From: DASXVX01 sp036504075
GTDB lineage: Bacteria; Bacillota; Sulfobacillia; Symbiobacteriales; Symbiobacteriaceae
Reading direction: 5' to 3'
DNA: 27,395 nt
NCBI GenBank assembly: GCA_036504075.1
Contig: DASXVX010000026.1
Span: 1-27,395 of the forward strand
Of this stretch, positions 1 to 5,828 are shown one piece after another. How positions within the stretch are numbered: the first letter of the stretch is position 1; each line of letters begins with the position of its first letter. A program made the translations under genes and the position numbers. Under the pieces are notes generated by a model. It was not told the DNA's origin. It was given only the letters and a program-made list of their open reading frames with translations, and searched no databases.

Positions 1-2
1 TG

Positions 3-128
3 TTTCAGCACAGCCACGGGATTCCCCGTAGCGTCAACCGGCTTGTGCTTCGAGTCTTGGAACTGGCGTACTGTCGCCAGCAACAACTTGTGGACGAAGA
101 GACTGTCGAGCTAGCACTCGCTGAATGA
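3..128 (+). CDS. C-terminal end of an ExeA/TniB-like AAA+ ATPase (partial)
   Basis: This is the last 41 codons of an open frame that enters from the left edge and ends with TGA. The residues include HSHGIPRSVNRL followed by a helix and a final LVDEETVELALAE. That is the usual end of ExeA-type AAA+ ATPases, where GIPR.(I/V)N.L forms the lid helix and VDE...A..E closes the protein. These ATPases commonly act as TniB/TnsC-like helpers that choose targets for DDE transposases. The Walker motifs lie outside the window, so the family call rests on the tail alone. A bidirectional hairpin terminator follows 3 bases after the stop. Its position next to a broken reverse-strand gene fits the last gene of a transposon lying against its right end. 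Confidence 0.6.
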   Translation, partial: FQHSHGIPRSVNRLVLRVLELAYCRQQQLVDEETVELALAE

Positions 129-348
129 CGAAACCGGGGCCTTGTCCCCGGTTTTGCTCCATCCCGATGGGTTCGCTCAAACTGAGTCGGTTTGGGTCAG
201 ACAGTCCGAGCGCCAACACATAAGCCAGGATGACGACGTCAGCGAATGACAGTTCTTTCGTGGTAACCACCTTCGGGCGGGCGTTAACGATGATCGTGTA
301 CTCCTTGGAGTCTCCGTGGCCTTCATGCTTGCTCTCAGGATTGTTCAT
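34..348 (-). pseudogene. Multiubiquitin-domain protein, 5' fragment cut off by a mobile element
   Basis: The gene starts at ATG 348–346 with an ideal GGAGG site 7 bases upstream. After a short charged leader, residues about 15–43 read KEYTIIVNARPKVV, then ELSFADVVILAY. This is the first half of the bacterial multiubiquitin domain (YTIIVNGRPK.V...ELSF..VV.LA), a ubiquitin-like fold found in prokaryotic ubiquitin-conjugation-like operons. After LAY the expected proline/glycine-rich strand and the remaining half of the domain are missing. The frame instead runs on for about 62 residues through transposon-end sequence and antisense to the ATPase tail. The gene is therefore probably inactive. An E1/E2/JAB partner operon, if it existed, would have lain to the left and is not visible. 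The gene has its own upstream region (349–480), so the 5' part may still be transcribed. Confidence 0.6.
131..155. terminator. Bidirectional hairpin terminator
   Basis: A 9-bp perfect stem (131–139 with 146–154) has a 6-base loop, with A residues on the left and T residues on the right. It lies immediately after the ATPase stop codon, so it should end that transcript. It is also read through by the fused tail of the reverse-strand multiubiquitin fragment. Confidence 0.7.
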
Positions 349-440
349 TTGCCTGCCTCCTGTTTTGAAAATGCTGCCCATATACTGGGGCTTGGCGTTA
401 TGCCACCGCGTCCATTTGTTCGACTGTTCTCCATTTTAGC

Positions 441-846
441 ATATGGCGCGTAAATATATCTATAGACGAATGATTGTATTGCTTAGATACTGCTACAGTC
501 GGCGTGCATTATAGAACCAGGCTTGTCAAGGCGGAGAGGAAGGGGCCCGGTTGATAGTAACAGAGCAGCCGCCGTGAAGGAACGGCGACTATTGTATCTC
601 GATGCACACTGTGGCCCGTCCCCGGGGTTTTAGATTGCACCGCCCTTTGCAGAGGCAGCCCCCGGCCTTCCCCTCACGGGAGTCGGGGGCTGCCTGTTCC
701 AGTCTCTTGCACCATTTGTGAATTATCCGATACGCAACAGAATATTCGCTCCACGAGGAATCCTTTTCAACAGACAGTTCGAGTCATGTTCGGACTGGAA
801 TATCTATCCAGGAAAGGGTATGATGCTAGTGTAGGGGGGATGGACG
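441..846. other. Intergenic region with hairpins, no gene seen
   Basis: No convincing coding frame lies in this 400-base gap between the divergent multiubiquitin fragment and the TPR gene. The part near 430–490 is A+T-rich and probably holds the leftward promoter. A small hairpin occurs at 570–587 (6-bp stem CGCCGT/ACGGCG). A strong one occurs at 654–694. A TATGAT hexamer at 819–824, about 28 bases before the TPR start, could be its -10 element, but no good -35 is visible. Confidence 0.4.
654..694. terminator. Strong inverted repeat, possible terminator or RNA element
   Basis: A perfect 11-bp stem (GGCAGCCCCCG with its complement) encloses a 19-base loop that can itself fold (TCCC/GGGA). Neither side has a clear T-run, so it may be a factor-independent terminator without a tail, a repeat-type palindrome, or part of a small RNA. 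It stands alone between two divergent genes. Confidence 0.4.
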
Positions 847-1722
847 GTGATGCAGATCGACCTCCGTAACCGGCTGCTGGCCGACATTCAGTCTGGTTCC
901 GATGAGGCAATCATGTCAGCGGCTGGTCAGCTTTTCGAACTGGGTGAGTACGGGTCGCCCAAGGGGACATACCTTCTGAGCGGCGGGAAGGCGGCTCTGC
1001 GACTCGGCTACTGGATGGACGCTGCGATCCTCCTGTTCAACGGACTCCACACCGCTGAACCCGACACCCTGGTGCGAGCGGAGATCCTCGTGAACCGGGC
1101 TGTGGCGTGTTCCCGCGTGGGCTTCTACCGCGACGCTGTTCAAGCCGCGACCGAGTTCCTGGACCAAATCGACTCACTGCCAGAGTTGGCACGAAAGTGG
1201 GCAGCGAATGCTCACCATGCCATGGGCTTTGCCTATGACCGACTTGAGCAGTATTCGGAGGCTGCTCAGCACAACGGGCTGGCCGCGGAGATGTACACCA
1301 ACTCGATTGGGCGGTCGAACGCAATGTGCGACCTTGCCTACTCCCTGGCTATGGGAGGTAACGCCGCTGACGCCGACGCTATTCTCTCACGCATTGATCT
1401 GACTGATCTGTCGGGTTTGCCGCTGTTCCACTACTACGTCACGGCAGTGATCGTCGATTTCGCACTGGCTCGGTATGCCAACGGCATGGCCACGACCAAG
1501 AAAGCAGAGGAGCTTGTTCGGGGCTCAGATGATGCTTGGGGCAGTCCTCTCGCAGAACTGCGTTACTGGAAGGCTCGCTGTATGTGGGAATTGGGCGACC
1601 TCATTCGTGCGGCAGCTACCGGTTTTCAGGCTGCCATGCTGGCCGAGCGGCACTGGAACCGGACTCTCTGCGATAGGGCGACTGCGTGGCTTGCTGAAAT
1701 CAACGGAAAGTGGGGGAATTAA
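847..1722 (+). CDS. TPR-repeat protein, candidate peptide-pheromone receptor
   Basis: The protein is 291 aa and almost entirely helical. Helix pairs with TPR spacing and A/G/Y/A patterns are visible at about residues 78–107, 118–149, 156–183 and 233–265. No DNA-binding HTH, signal peptide or membrane segment is seen, so it should be cytoplasmic. The start is GTG 847 or ATG 850; the purine run at 834–840 gives 6 or 9 bases of spacing. One base after its stop begins a 40-codon gene for a secreted peptide. A TPR protein followed by a tiny exported peptide is the layout of Rap–Phr (Bacillus) and, with an HTH, of PlcR–PapR and AimR–AimP (RRNPP family). Rap proteins are about 370 aa with an N-terminal three-helix bundle; this one is shorter. 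The receptor role is inferred from context; the TPR call itself is firm. Confidence 0.6.
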   Translation: MMQIDLRNRLLADIQSGSDEAIMSAAGQLFELGEYGSPKGTYLLSGGKAALRLGYWMDAAILLFNGLHTAEPDTLVRAEILVNRAVACSRVGFYRDAVQAATEFLDQIDSLPELARKWAANAHHAMGFAYDRLEQYSEAAQHNGLAAEMYTNSIGRSNAMCDLAYSLAMGGNAADADAILSRIDLTDLSGLPLFHYYVTAVIVDFALARYANGMATTKKAEELVRGSDDAWGSPLAELRYWKARCMWELGDLIRAAATGFQAAMLAERHWNRTLCDRATAWLAEINGKWGN

Positions 1723-1723
1723 A

Positions 1724-1846
1724 GTGCGAAGAATGGTGATTTTAGCCTTGGTGGTTCTGGCGGTGTGTGCGATCACCTCATCGGCAAGTGCTGGCGTGGC
1801 CGGCCCTGGCCCGACCCTTACCATGAGTTCTATGTCGGGGCGATAG
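1724..1846 (+). CDS. Small secreted peptide precursor (Phr-like), 40 aa
   Basis: GTG 1724 lies one base after the TPR gene's stop, with a GGGGG site at 1712–1716 giving 7-base spacing. The product has the shape of an export precursor: two arginines at positions 2–3, a hydrophobic core at about 5–17, then SSASA ending at residue 23, a good signal-peptidase I site. The remaining 17 residues (GVAGPGPTLTMSSMSGR) would be released outside. Phr and AimP pro-peptides are similar in length, start immediately after or overlapping their receptor gene, and give 5–7-residue signals from the C-terminus. By analogy the last 5–7 residues here would be the signal. The family is not recognised by sequence; size, signal peptide and coupling are the evidence. 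Confidence 0.5.
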   Translation: MRRMVILALVVLAVCAITSSASAGVAGPGPTLTMSSMSGR

Positions 1847-1906
1847 GCCCCGTCCCTGCGTTCTGATTCGCTCGGGCCGAAATGGGTCCGACCGTTCTTG
1901 ACGGGT

Positions 1907-1938
1907 CGTTGTTCGCTGGGAGCGTAATCCCAACAACG
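1907..1938. repeat. Hairpin between peptide gene and terminator
   Basis: CGTTGTT (1907–1913) pairs perfectly with AACAACG (1932–1938), and an inner GGG/CCC pair (1918–1920 with 1929–1931) extends the fold. It lies in the 3' untranslated part of the TPR–peptide transcript and may stabilise the mRNA. Confidence 0.45.
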
Positions 1939-1960
1939 CTGCACCTGTTACATAGGAAAG

Positions 1961-1988
1961 GCCCTCGGGGAGTGATTACCCCGAGGGC
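1961..1988. terminator. Bidirectional terminator between convergent TPR–peptide and XRE genes
   Basis: A perfect 10-bp stem (GCCCTCGGGG and its complement) has an 8-base loop. On the + strand it is followed by TTCTTGCTGTTT, and on the - strand by CCTTTCC. It overlaps the last codons and stop of the XRE gene. Confidence 0.75.
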
Positions 1989-2590
1989 TTCTTGCTGTTT
2001 CTGGCGATCAGCCACGCATCAATAACCAGTTTCAATTCCTGAGCCTCCAGGCCGTTATCGATGGCGTACTCCACTACTCGCTGGACCTCGGGAGTCTTAT
2101 CTACGGCGGTTATTGCCGGAGGCACCAGCCAGTCAACCGGCAGGCCGGTGATTCGACTCAGCCGCTCCGCCGCCTGGTCGGTGATCTGCACTTCGTTCTT
2201 CATGTAATCTGCCAACGTCTCGACCGTCGTGCCGAGAGCACGGGCCACTCGTTCCTCGCTGAAGGGGTCGCCCCACCTCAGTTCCAGCTCCTTGAGCACG
2301 AGACTCAACCGCTGTCCAAAGGTGGCCGGCACCTCCGAGCCGAGGTGACCTACGAACGCCCTCATGTATTCCTGTGGCGTCTCGACCAACAGATACTCGG
2401 GGATCACCCCGTAATACGTGGCCGCTCGCTCAAACGTGTCCCGCATGTGGCCGATTTTCTTGCCTTTCATGTCTCGTTCCAATAGCGAGAGGTATGGACC
2501 GGAGATGCCGATGGCGGCGGCAGCCTCCTGTTGGTCTACGCCCTTCTGACGACGAAGGGCCTGCAAACGCTGCCCCCTGGTCATGCCCAT
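1976..2590 (-). CDS. XRE-family transcriptional regulator with two HTH-like domains
   Basis: The frame is open further upstream, but ATG 2590–2588 is chosen because GGAGG lies 7 bases before it, giving 204 aa. Residues about 6–65 form a Cro/CI-type helix-turn-helix (RLQALRRQKGVDQQEAAAAIG, then GISGPYLSLLE), with a loop and helices ending in YGVIPEYLL. Residues about 92–155 look like a second, diverged XRE-type unit (RLSLVLKEL..., VARALGTTVETLADY, ITGLPVDWLV). The C-terminus is helical. It probably binds DNA as a repressor, perhaps autogenously, because palindromes lie in its upstream region. It converges on the TPR–peptide pair; whether the two are functionally linked is unknown. Similar regulators are common in prophages and integrative elements. 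Confidence 0.75.
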   Translation of the reverse strand: MGMTRGQRLQALRRQKGVDQQEAAAAIGISGPYLSLLERDMKGKKIGHMRDTFERAATYYGVIPEYLLVETPQEYMRAFVGHLGSEVPATFGQRLSLVLKELELRWGDPFSEERVARALGTTVETLADYMKNEVQITDQAAERLSRITGLPVDWLVPPAITAVDKTPEVQRVVEYAIDNGLEAQELKLVIDAWLIARNSKKPSG

Positions 2591-2615
2591 AGCAACCCCT
2601 CCGTTTCTCTCCCAG

Positions 2616-2624
2616 GTTATACCA
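2616..2624 (-). promoter_or_regulatory. Extended -10 promoter of the XRE gene
   Basis: On the reverse strand TGGTATAAC matches an extended -10 (TGnTATAAT) 26 bases before the XRE ATG. The -35 at the usual spacing is poor, which fits dependence on the extended -10. Confidence 0.45.
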
Positions 2625-2678
2625 TAAAAATGGGTTGAAAAGTAAGATTGCCCCTGGTAAGGTGATCCCAGACTCCAC

Positions 2679-2694
2679 TTTATCCGAAGATAAA
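2679..2694. promoter_or_regulatory. 16-bp palindrome, candidate operator
   Basis: TTTATC (2679–2684) and GATAAA (2689–2694) form a perfect inverted repeat around CGAA, between the XRE gene and the divergent small-gene cluster. As RNA from the - strand it would be a UUCG-capped stem, but it lies upstream of the likely start of that transcript. A DNA operator for the XRE protein is the more likely role. Confidence 0.45.
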
Positions 2695-2735
2695 CTCCGA
2701 GGACAGGTGAGATGGTGATACCTTTCATATGCCAT

Positions 2736-2757
2736 CTTACCAGTTATCCACGGTAAG
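2736..2757. promoter_or_regulatory. CTTACC/GGTAAG inverted repeat, candidate operator
   Basis: CTTACC (2736–2741) and GGTAAG (2752–2757) form an inverted repeat with a 10-base centre. A further GGTAAG lies at 2656–2661. The repeats sit in the divergent XRE/small-gene interval and could be regulator half-sites. Confidence 0.4.
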
Positions 2758-2801
2758 GAGCAATAGACGGAACTGGATTTATCTAGGGGGAGGGCTCTGC
2801 G

Positions 2802-3002
2802 ATGAGTGTGAACGAGCACCGGATTCATCTCGTGCAGACGGAGGCCATGGGTACCAATACCGCTGTCATCGTTCCGAAGATCAGGGCTGCTGCCCACATC
2901 GTGCTGGGGCTGCTGGAGGCAATCTTCGGCATCGAGGACCGCAACATGGAGAACTGGGCCAAGACGGAGCGGGTCACCTGGTACCACGGGTGCGGTCGGT
3001 GA
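2802..3002 (+). CDS. Small hypothetical protein (66 aa)
   Basis: ATG 2802 follows a very strong GGGGGAGGG site. The 66-residue product has a central helix-forming stretch (about residues 23–43, VIVPKIRAAAHIVLGLLEAI) that is amphipathic or weakly membrane-associating, and a basic/aromatic tail. No family is recognised. The stop overlaps the next gene's start by 4 bases, so the two should be translationally coupled. It is the first gene of a rightward run of small genes divergent from the XRE regulator, an arrangement typical of mobile-element modules. Confidence 0.55.
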   Translation: MSVNEHRIHLVQTEAMGTNTAVIVPKIRAAAHIVLGLLEAIFGIEDRNMENWAKTERVTWYHGCGR

Positions 3003-3241
3003 TCCGCCAGTGCTTCGCCGGTGCTGCCGCCGTTCAGAAGTCGGACGGCGGCGGCCCTGCCCCCAACGCAGCCGAGATCGAAGAGCTGATCTGCCGGCTT
3101 CAGGCCCGGTTCCTCAACGCAAAGGGCGAAGAGCGACAGCGGCTCACGCTGGAGTACATGCGGCTGAAGGATGAACTGGAGAACGCCAAGGCAGGGCAGG
3201 TGATTGCAGATGTCACAGTCCGGTGCAACGTTTCCGATTGA
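2999..3241 (+). CDS. Small coiled-coil hypothetical protein (80 aa)
   Basis: GTG 2999 overlaps the preceding TGA by 4 bases (GTGA); a second in-frame GTG at 2990 is an alternative. Residues about 24–68 (EIEELICRLQARFL, then a charged K/E/R-rich run and LEYMRLKDELENAKAG) should form a long helix or coiled coil. The upstream part of this open frame is a shadow of the previous gene. No family is recognised. Its 3' end overlaps the next gene by 32 bases. Confidence 0.5.
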   Translation: MIRQCFAGAAAVQKSDGGGPAPNAAEIEELICRLQARFLNAKGEERQRLTLEYMRLKDELENAKAGQVIADVTVRCNVSD

Positions 3242-3572
3242 GCCGGACAGGCCCCTGTCAGGGCGTCGCCGTGAGACGGACGCAGCCGAGTCACTGCGGC
3301 GAGCCGGAAGGACGGGCTGGTATCTGATCGGTTGGCCGACTTTCGGCATGCGGCACTACCAGCATCCGACCGGGGCACAGGTGATCATCGTGGACAACGG
3401 GGTTGTGGTTCATCGGTCAGAGACCCCTGAAGGTCGTCGGGTGGCCGAAACGGTCGAGACCCGCCTAGTGGGAGCCGGGTACGTGCTCCTGGCGGGCGGC
3501 ACAGGGCTTCATACGGTCCTGTATGCCTGGAGGGAAGTCGGCCCGGAACCCCTGATCGACTGGTGGGACTAA
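3210..3572 (+). CDS. Hypothetical protein (120 aa)
   Basis: ATG 3210 is preceded by GGCAGG; TTG 3204 is an in-frame alternative. The first 30 residues are basic. The rest looks like a small alpha/beta domain: GWYLIGWPTFG, GAQVIIVDNGVVV, ETRLVGAGYVLL and LHTVLYAWREV, ending in tryptophan- and aspartate-rich LIDWWD. No family is recognised. The overlapping layout implies co-transcription with the two preceding genes. Confidence 0.55.
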   Translation: MSQSGATFPIEPDRPLSGRRRETDAAESLRRAGRTGWYLIGWPTFGMRHYQHPTGAQVIIVDNGVVVHRSETPEGRRVAETVETRLVGAGYVLLAGGTGLHTVLYAWREVGPEPLIDWWD

Positions 3573-3592
3573 GACAGGGGGTGGCGTCGGAG

Positions 3593-3733
3593 ATGCGGAT
3601 GACACGTCTTGAGCGAACCGTCGTTTGGAACATGTCCGGTGGCCGCTGCTACTACTGCGGCCGGAAAATCGGACGCGAGCAGCCGGAGGCCGACGTTGTA
3701 GGCCGGGAGGGCGTTCCCAGCCCTTTCGGTTGA
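3593..3733 (+). CDS. Tiny Cys-pair protein (46 aa), possible HNH/zinc-finger remnant
   Basis: ATG 3593 begins 21 bases after the previous stop, with GGAG just upstream and a GGGGG run further back. The frame encodes a basic stretch and then CYYCGRKIG, a zinc-knuckle pair like the first CxxC of HNH nucleases or ribbon proteins, but it stops before any second pair. It may be a real small protein or the start of a decayed HNH gene. Confidence 0.35.
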   Translation: MRMTRLERTVVWNMSGGRCYYCGRKIGREQPEADVVGREGVPSPFG

Positions 3734-3824
3734 GGATAACCGGAAGCTGTGTCAAAGGACACAGACTGGCACAGGATGACGCTCATAACTCACATCCACA
3801 ATGTGGAAGATGAGCGGCTGCTGC

Positions 3825-3833
3825 TGCTAAGAT
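3825..3833 (+). promoter_or_regulatory. Possible extended -10 promoter for the leader and 563-aa gene
   Basis: TGCTAAGAT matches an extended -10 element and lies just before the structured leader. The -35 (near 3804, TGGAAG) is weak. Transcription would start near 3840, giving a leader of about 235 bases. Confidence 0.3.
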
Positions 3834-3835
3834 GA

Positions 3836-3960
3836 ATCCAAACAGAGCAAGCCCCCTTCTCAAAACGAGGGGCGGCAAAAGCTCACTGAGTCAGGAGGTG
3901 GGGGTCGGGGAGATCGACCCGGCTGACTACGGACACCGGCTTCGCAACTCGTAGGCGGTA
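3836..3960 (+). ncRNA. Structured 5' leader, riboswitch candidate resembling GEMM (c-di-GMP-I)
   Basis: GAGC (3845–3848) can pair with GCTC (about 3879–3882), enclosing a CCCC/GGGG-based arm and a single-stranded GGCAAAA. Next, AGTCAG pairs with CTGACT, enclosing GGGTCG/CGACCC, and CTACGGACACCGG follows. Order and words recall the c-di-GMP-I aptamer (ACAGGGCAAACC, GGGACGCAAAGCC, ACGGGUC, AGCCGGGUUACCG), though several positions differ. The last part, CAACTCGTAGGC, also recalls the 3' end of the c-di-AMP ydaO class. The structure is visible; the ligand class is a guess. It precedes a gene for a large exported protein, a usual target of both classes. Confidence 0.4.
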
Positions 3961-4040
3961 GAGGGAAGCCCACAGCAAGAATCCAAGCAAAATTGCAGGT
4001 ATTACAAGCCAACATCGAAAAAAGAAACATCACAGGCTTT

Positions 4041-4067
4041 CCCTCGACTTTTCCAGTCGTAGGAGGG
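4041..4067 (+). promoter_or_regulatory. Hairpin able to hide the ribosome binding site
   Basis: CGACT (4045–4049) pairs with AGTCG (4055–4059), and the flanking CCCT (4041–4044) can pair with AGGG of the GGAGGG site (4062–4067). This would mask the Shine-Dalgarno site of the 563-aa gene and could be the expression platform of the upstream leader. Confidence 0.45.
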
Positions 4068-4074
4068 CTAACAG

Positions 4075-5766
4075 ATGATCAAGCGGCGGTTTGGTGTCCT
4101 GTTCGCTGTGTCCCACGGTGGCGTGGTTCGGTCCCTTGTCGCTTTAGTAGTTTCTGTGGCGGTCCTCAACTCGGTTGTGTTCAGTGCCGCCGCCAATCCC
4201 AACTCTGCCGGGGCTAGTCCGTGGAGCGTCTACAGTCGCCCCGACTTGGATTACCCTCGCATGACCCTTCAACTCCATCGAGCCGCTCAACCCACACAAT
4301 ATTCAGACTACTCATGGGCTGACCCCGAGACACAGGTCGTGATCAACGGCAAGGTGCTTACGGTGAGGCACATTTACCGCGACCTCTGGGGCGGGGCCGG
4401 TATCGAGCACGCCGAGATGGCCCAGGTACTTGATTTGTACGAACTGGACCCCGGCTATCGCAGTGTCAGCCTGGAAAACTGGAAGTATGGGGGCTTCCCC
4501 AAGCAGTTGGCAGAGACGATGAAGACGGTCCCCTGCAGCCGCTGGGGATGGCTGCCGGACACTTGCTACGCCGAAGAGAAGGACAAGGTGTGGTTCTTTT
4601 CTCGGCAGTTCCGTCAGGCCGTGGTGCTAACCTGGGACGACACCTATGCCAATGGCAGGCGGGTTGGCAACGGGTATTACAAGCGAGACGGCATGAAGAT
4701 CGTCCGCTTTGATGAGGTCGTGCCGTACTACGGTGGCACGATGTTCGTCCACGAAAGCGGCCTGATCGAGATTCAGATGCCGCCTCGCCACACCGTGGCC
4801 AGTGACCTTCAGGGCTGCGTGATGAACCAACTTCTCGACAGCGAAGGCAACTGTGACGTGAAGTCTGCTTTCCTACCCTCGGCTTACGGGACCTACGGCG
4901 AGGACAAGGTGTTCGCCATTCTGGGCTGGCAGGCGGACAGGGGTGGGACGAATGCCGCCGCCGACACGATCAGGCGACACATGAACCTCAACGCCCTGAA
5001 GATTGACGGGCGAACCCCTACGATGAAGGACCGAGCCAAGGAGATGCTGGATTCTGGTGCCTTCTGGATTCCCTTTACCGTCATGGTCCTTGAGGGAAAC
5101 TACCTTCTCGCCGCAGCCGTTGAATACTACTTCCCGGAATGGGCAACGGGGAGCACGACCCTAGCAAGACCTCGGGCGGTCGAGAACGCGGATGAACTCC
5201 TGGAACGGGAACCTGCTTTCGTCAACGGTGTTCAGATGGCCGAGTCAGAGGTCCGCTCACTGGCACTCCAGAAGTACGGCCTGGATGAAGTCGTCGGGGA
5301 ATTCGAAGCCGCCTCGGCCCGTGGCTGGTACTGGAAGATCCGCTCGATGAGCCCTGCCGCTGCTCGGGCACAGGCCATGCAGGACGGCGAAATCCTCGAA
5401 ATCGTGCCTGGCAAGTACATCGCCAAGGAGTTCTTCACGGGGGGCACCAATGGGGTATGGGCGGACGGTTATGACGAGGTAGCCAGTCTTCTGCGGGAGA
5501 ACAAGGGCTATCATGGGTTCATGGTGAAGAATGGAGCGATTGACCCCAGTTTCGTTACCACCAAGGACAAGGGCGTCCTCAAGATTGTCGATCAGATTGA
5601 GCGGTACGTGAGGGCCACCCAGTCCGCCGGTGACCGCGTGCAGGTGGCTTTTGACGAACCCACCTTCCCGGCCGCCCTGGAGGAGTGGTTGGCGACGAAC
5701 CGACCTGATCTGTACCGTTTGATGGGCACCGGCGACGGCAAGGTGTTTTGGTTCGTCGTTTACTAG
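4075..5766 (+). CDS. Large secreted protein of unknown function (563 aa)
   Basis: ATG 4075 follows GGAGGG with 7-base spacing. The N-terminus has basic residues, a hydrophobic core at about 18–36 and a likely cleavage near SAAA–NPNS (residue 40), so it should be exported. The mature part is rich in W, Y, D and G. Four Cys at about residues 155–165 and 248–260 could form disulfides. A hydrophobic helix occurs at about 333–355 (FWIPFTVMVLEGNYLLAAAV). The C-terminal third is a soluble alpha/beta region. No catalytic motif or known domain is recognised. The structured leader suggests control by a small ligand or second messenger. A hairpin follows the stop, and the next gene starts 62 bases on. 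Confidence 0.7.
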   Translation: MIKRRFGVLFAVSHGGVVRSLVALVVSVAVLNSVVFSAAANPNSAGASPWSVYSRPDLDYPRMTLQLHRAAQPTQYSDYSWADPETQVVINGKVLTVRHIYRDLWGGAGIEHAEMAQVLDLYELDPGYRSVSLENWKYGGFPKQLAETMKTVPCSRWGWLPDTCYAEEKDKVWFFSRQFRQAVVLTWDDTYANGRRVGNGYYKRDGMKIVRFDEVVPYYGGTMFVHESGLIEIQMPPRHTVASDLQGCVMNQLLDSEGNCDVKSAFLPSAYGTYGEDKVFAILGWQADRGGTNAAADTIRRHMNLNALKIDGRTPTMKDRAKEMLDSGAFWIPFTVMVLEGNYLLAAAVEYYFPEWATGSTTLARPRAVENADELLEREPAFVNGVQMAESEVRSLALQKYGLDEVVGEFEAASARGWYWKIRSMSPAAARAQAMQDGEILEIVPGKYIAKEFFTGGTNGVWADGYDEVASLLRENKGYHGFMVKNGAIDPSFVTTKDKGVLKIVDQIERYVRATQSAGDRVQVAFDEPTFPAALEEWLATNRPDLYRLMGTGDGKVFWFVVY

Positions 5767-5778
5767 CGTGCAGGAAAT

Positions 5779-5801
5779 GGGGGCCTCGTCGTGAGGCCCC
5801 C
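5779..5801 (+). terminator. Hairpin after the 563-aa gene
   Basis: A perfect 9-bp stem (GGGGGCCTC/GAGGCCCCC) has a 5-base loop, 12 bases after the stop. The tail is not T-rich, so termination may be partial and the next gene may be read through. Confidence 0.55.
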
Positions 5802-5828
5802 TGTTGGGCGATAAAGGGGGGGCTTCAT

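Larger units (their letters stand above)
1..220. mobile_element. Probable right end of a TniA/TniB-type transposon
   Basis: The ATPase tail, its terminator and about 65 bp of non-coding DNA run up to position 220. There the reverse-strand multiubiquitin reading frame stops resembling its family. Read from the reverse strand, the boundary begins TGTGTTGGCGC, matching the 5'-TGT terminus typical of transposons moved by TniA/TnsB-like DDE transposases. A second TGT occurs at 203. The stretch 160–203 holds short repeated and inverted words (for example CTCAAACTGAG) that could be transposase sites. The other end and the target duplication are outside the window, so the exact edge is inferred. Confidence 0.4.

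Noticed and set aside
2591..2728. 46-residue N-terminal extension of the XRE protein
   Set aside because: ATG 2590 has a strong ribosome site, and the extension crosses the extended -10 promoter and palindrome.
3836..3960. c-di-AMP (ydaO) riboswitch
   Set aside because: Only the 3' word CAACTCGTAGGC resembles it; the GGGGGACCC and GGGGTGAAT segments are missing. Kept only as an alternative.
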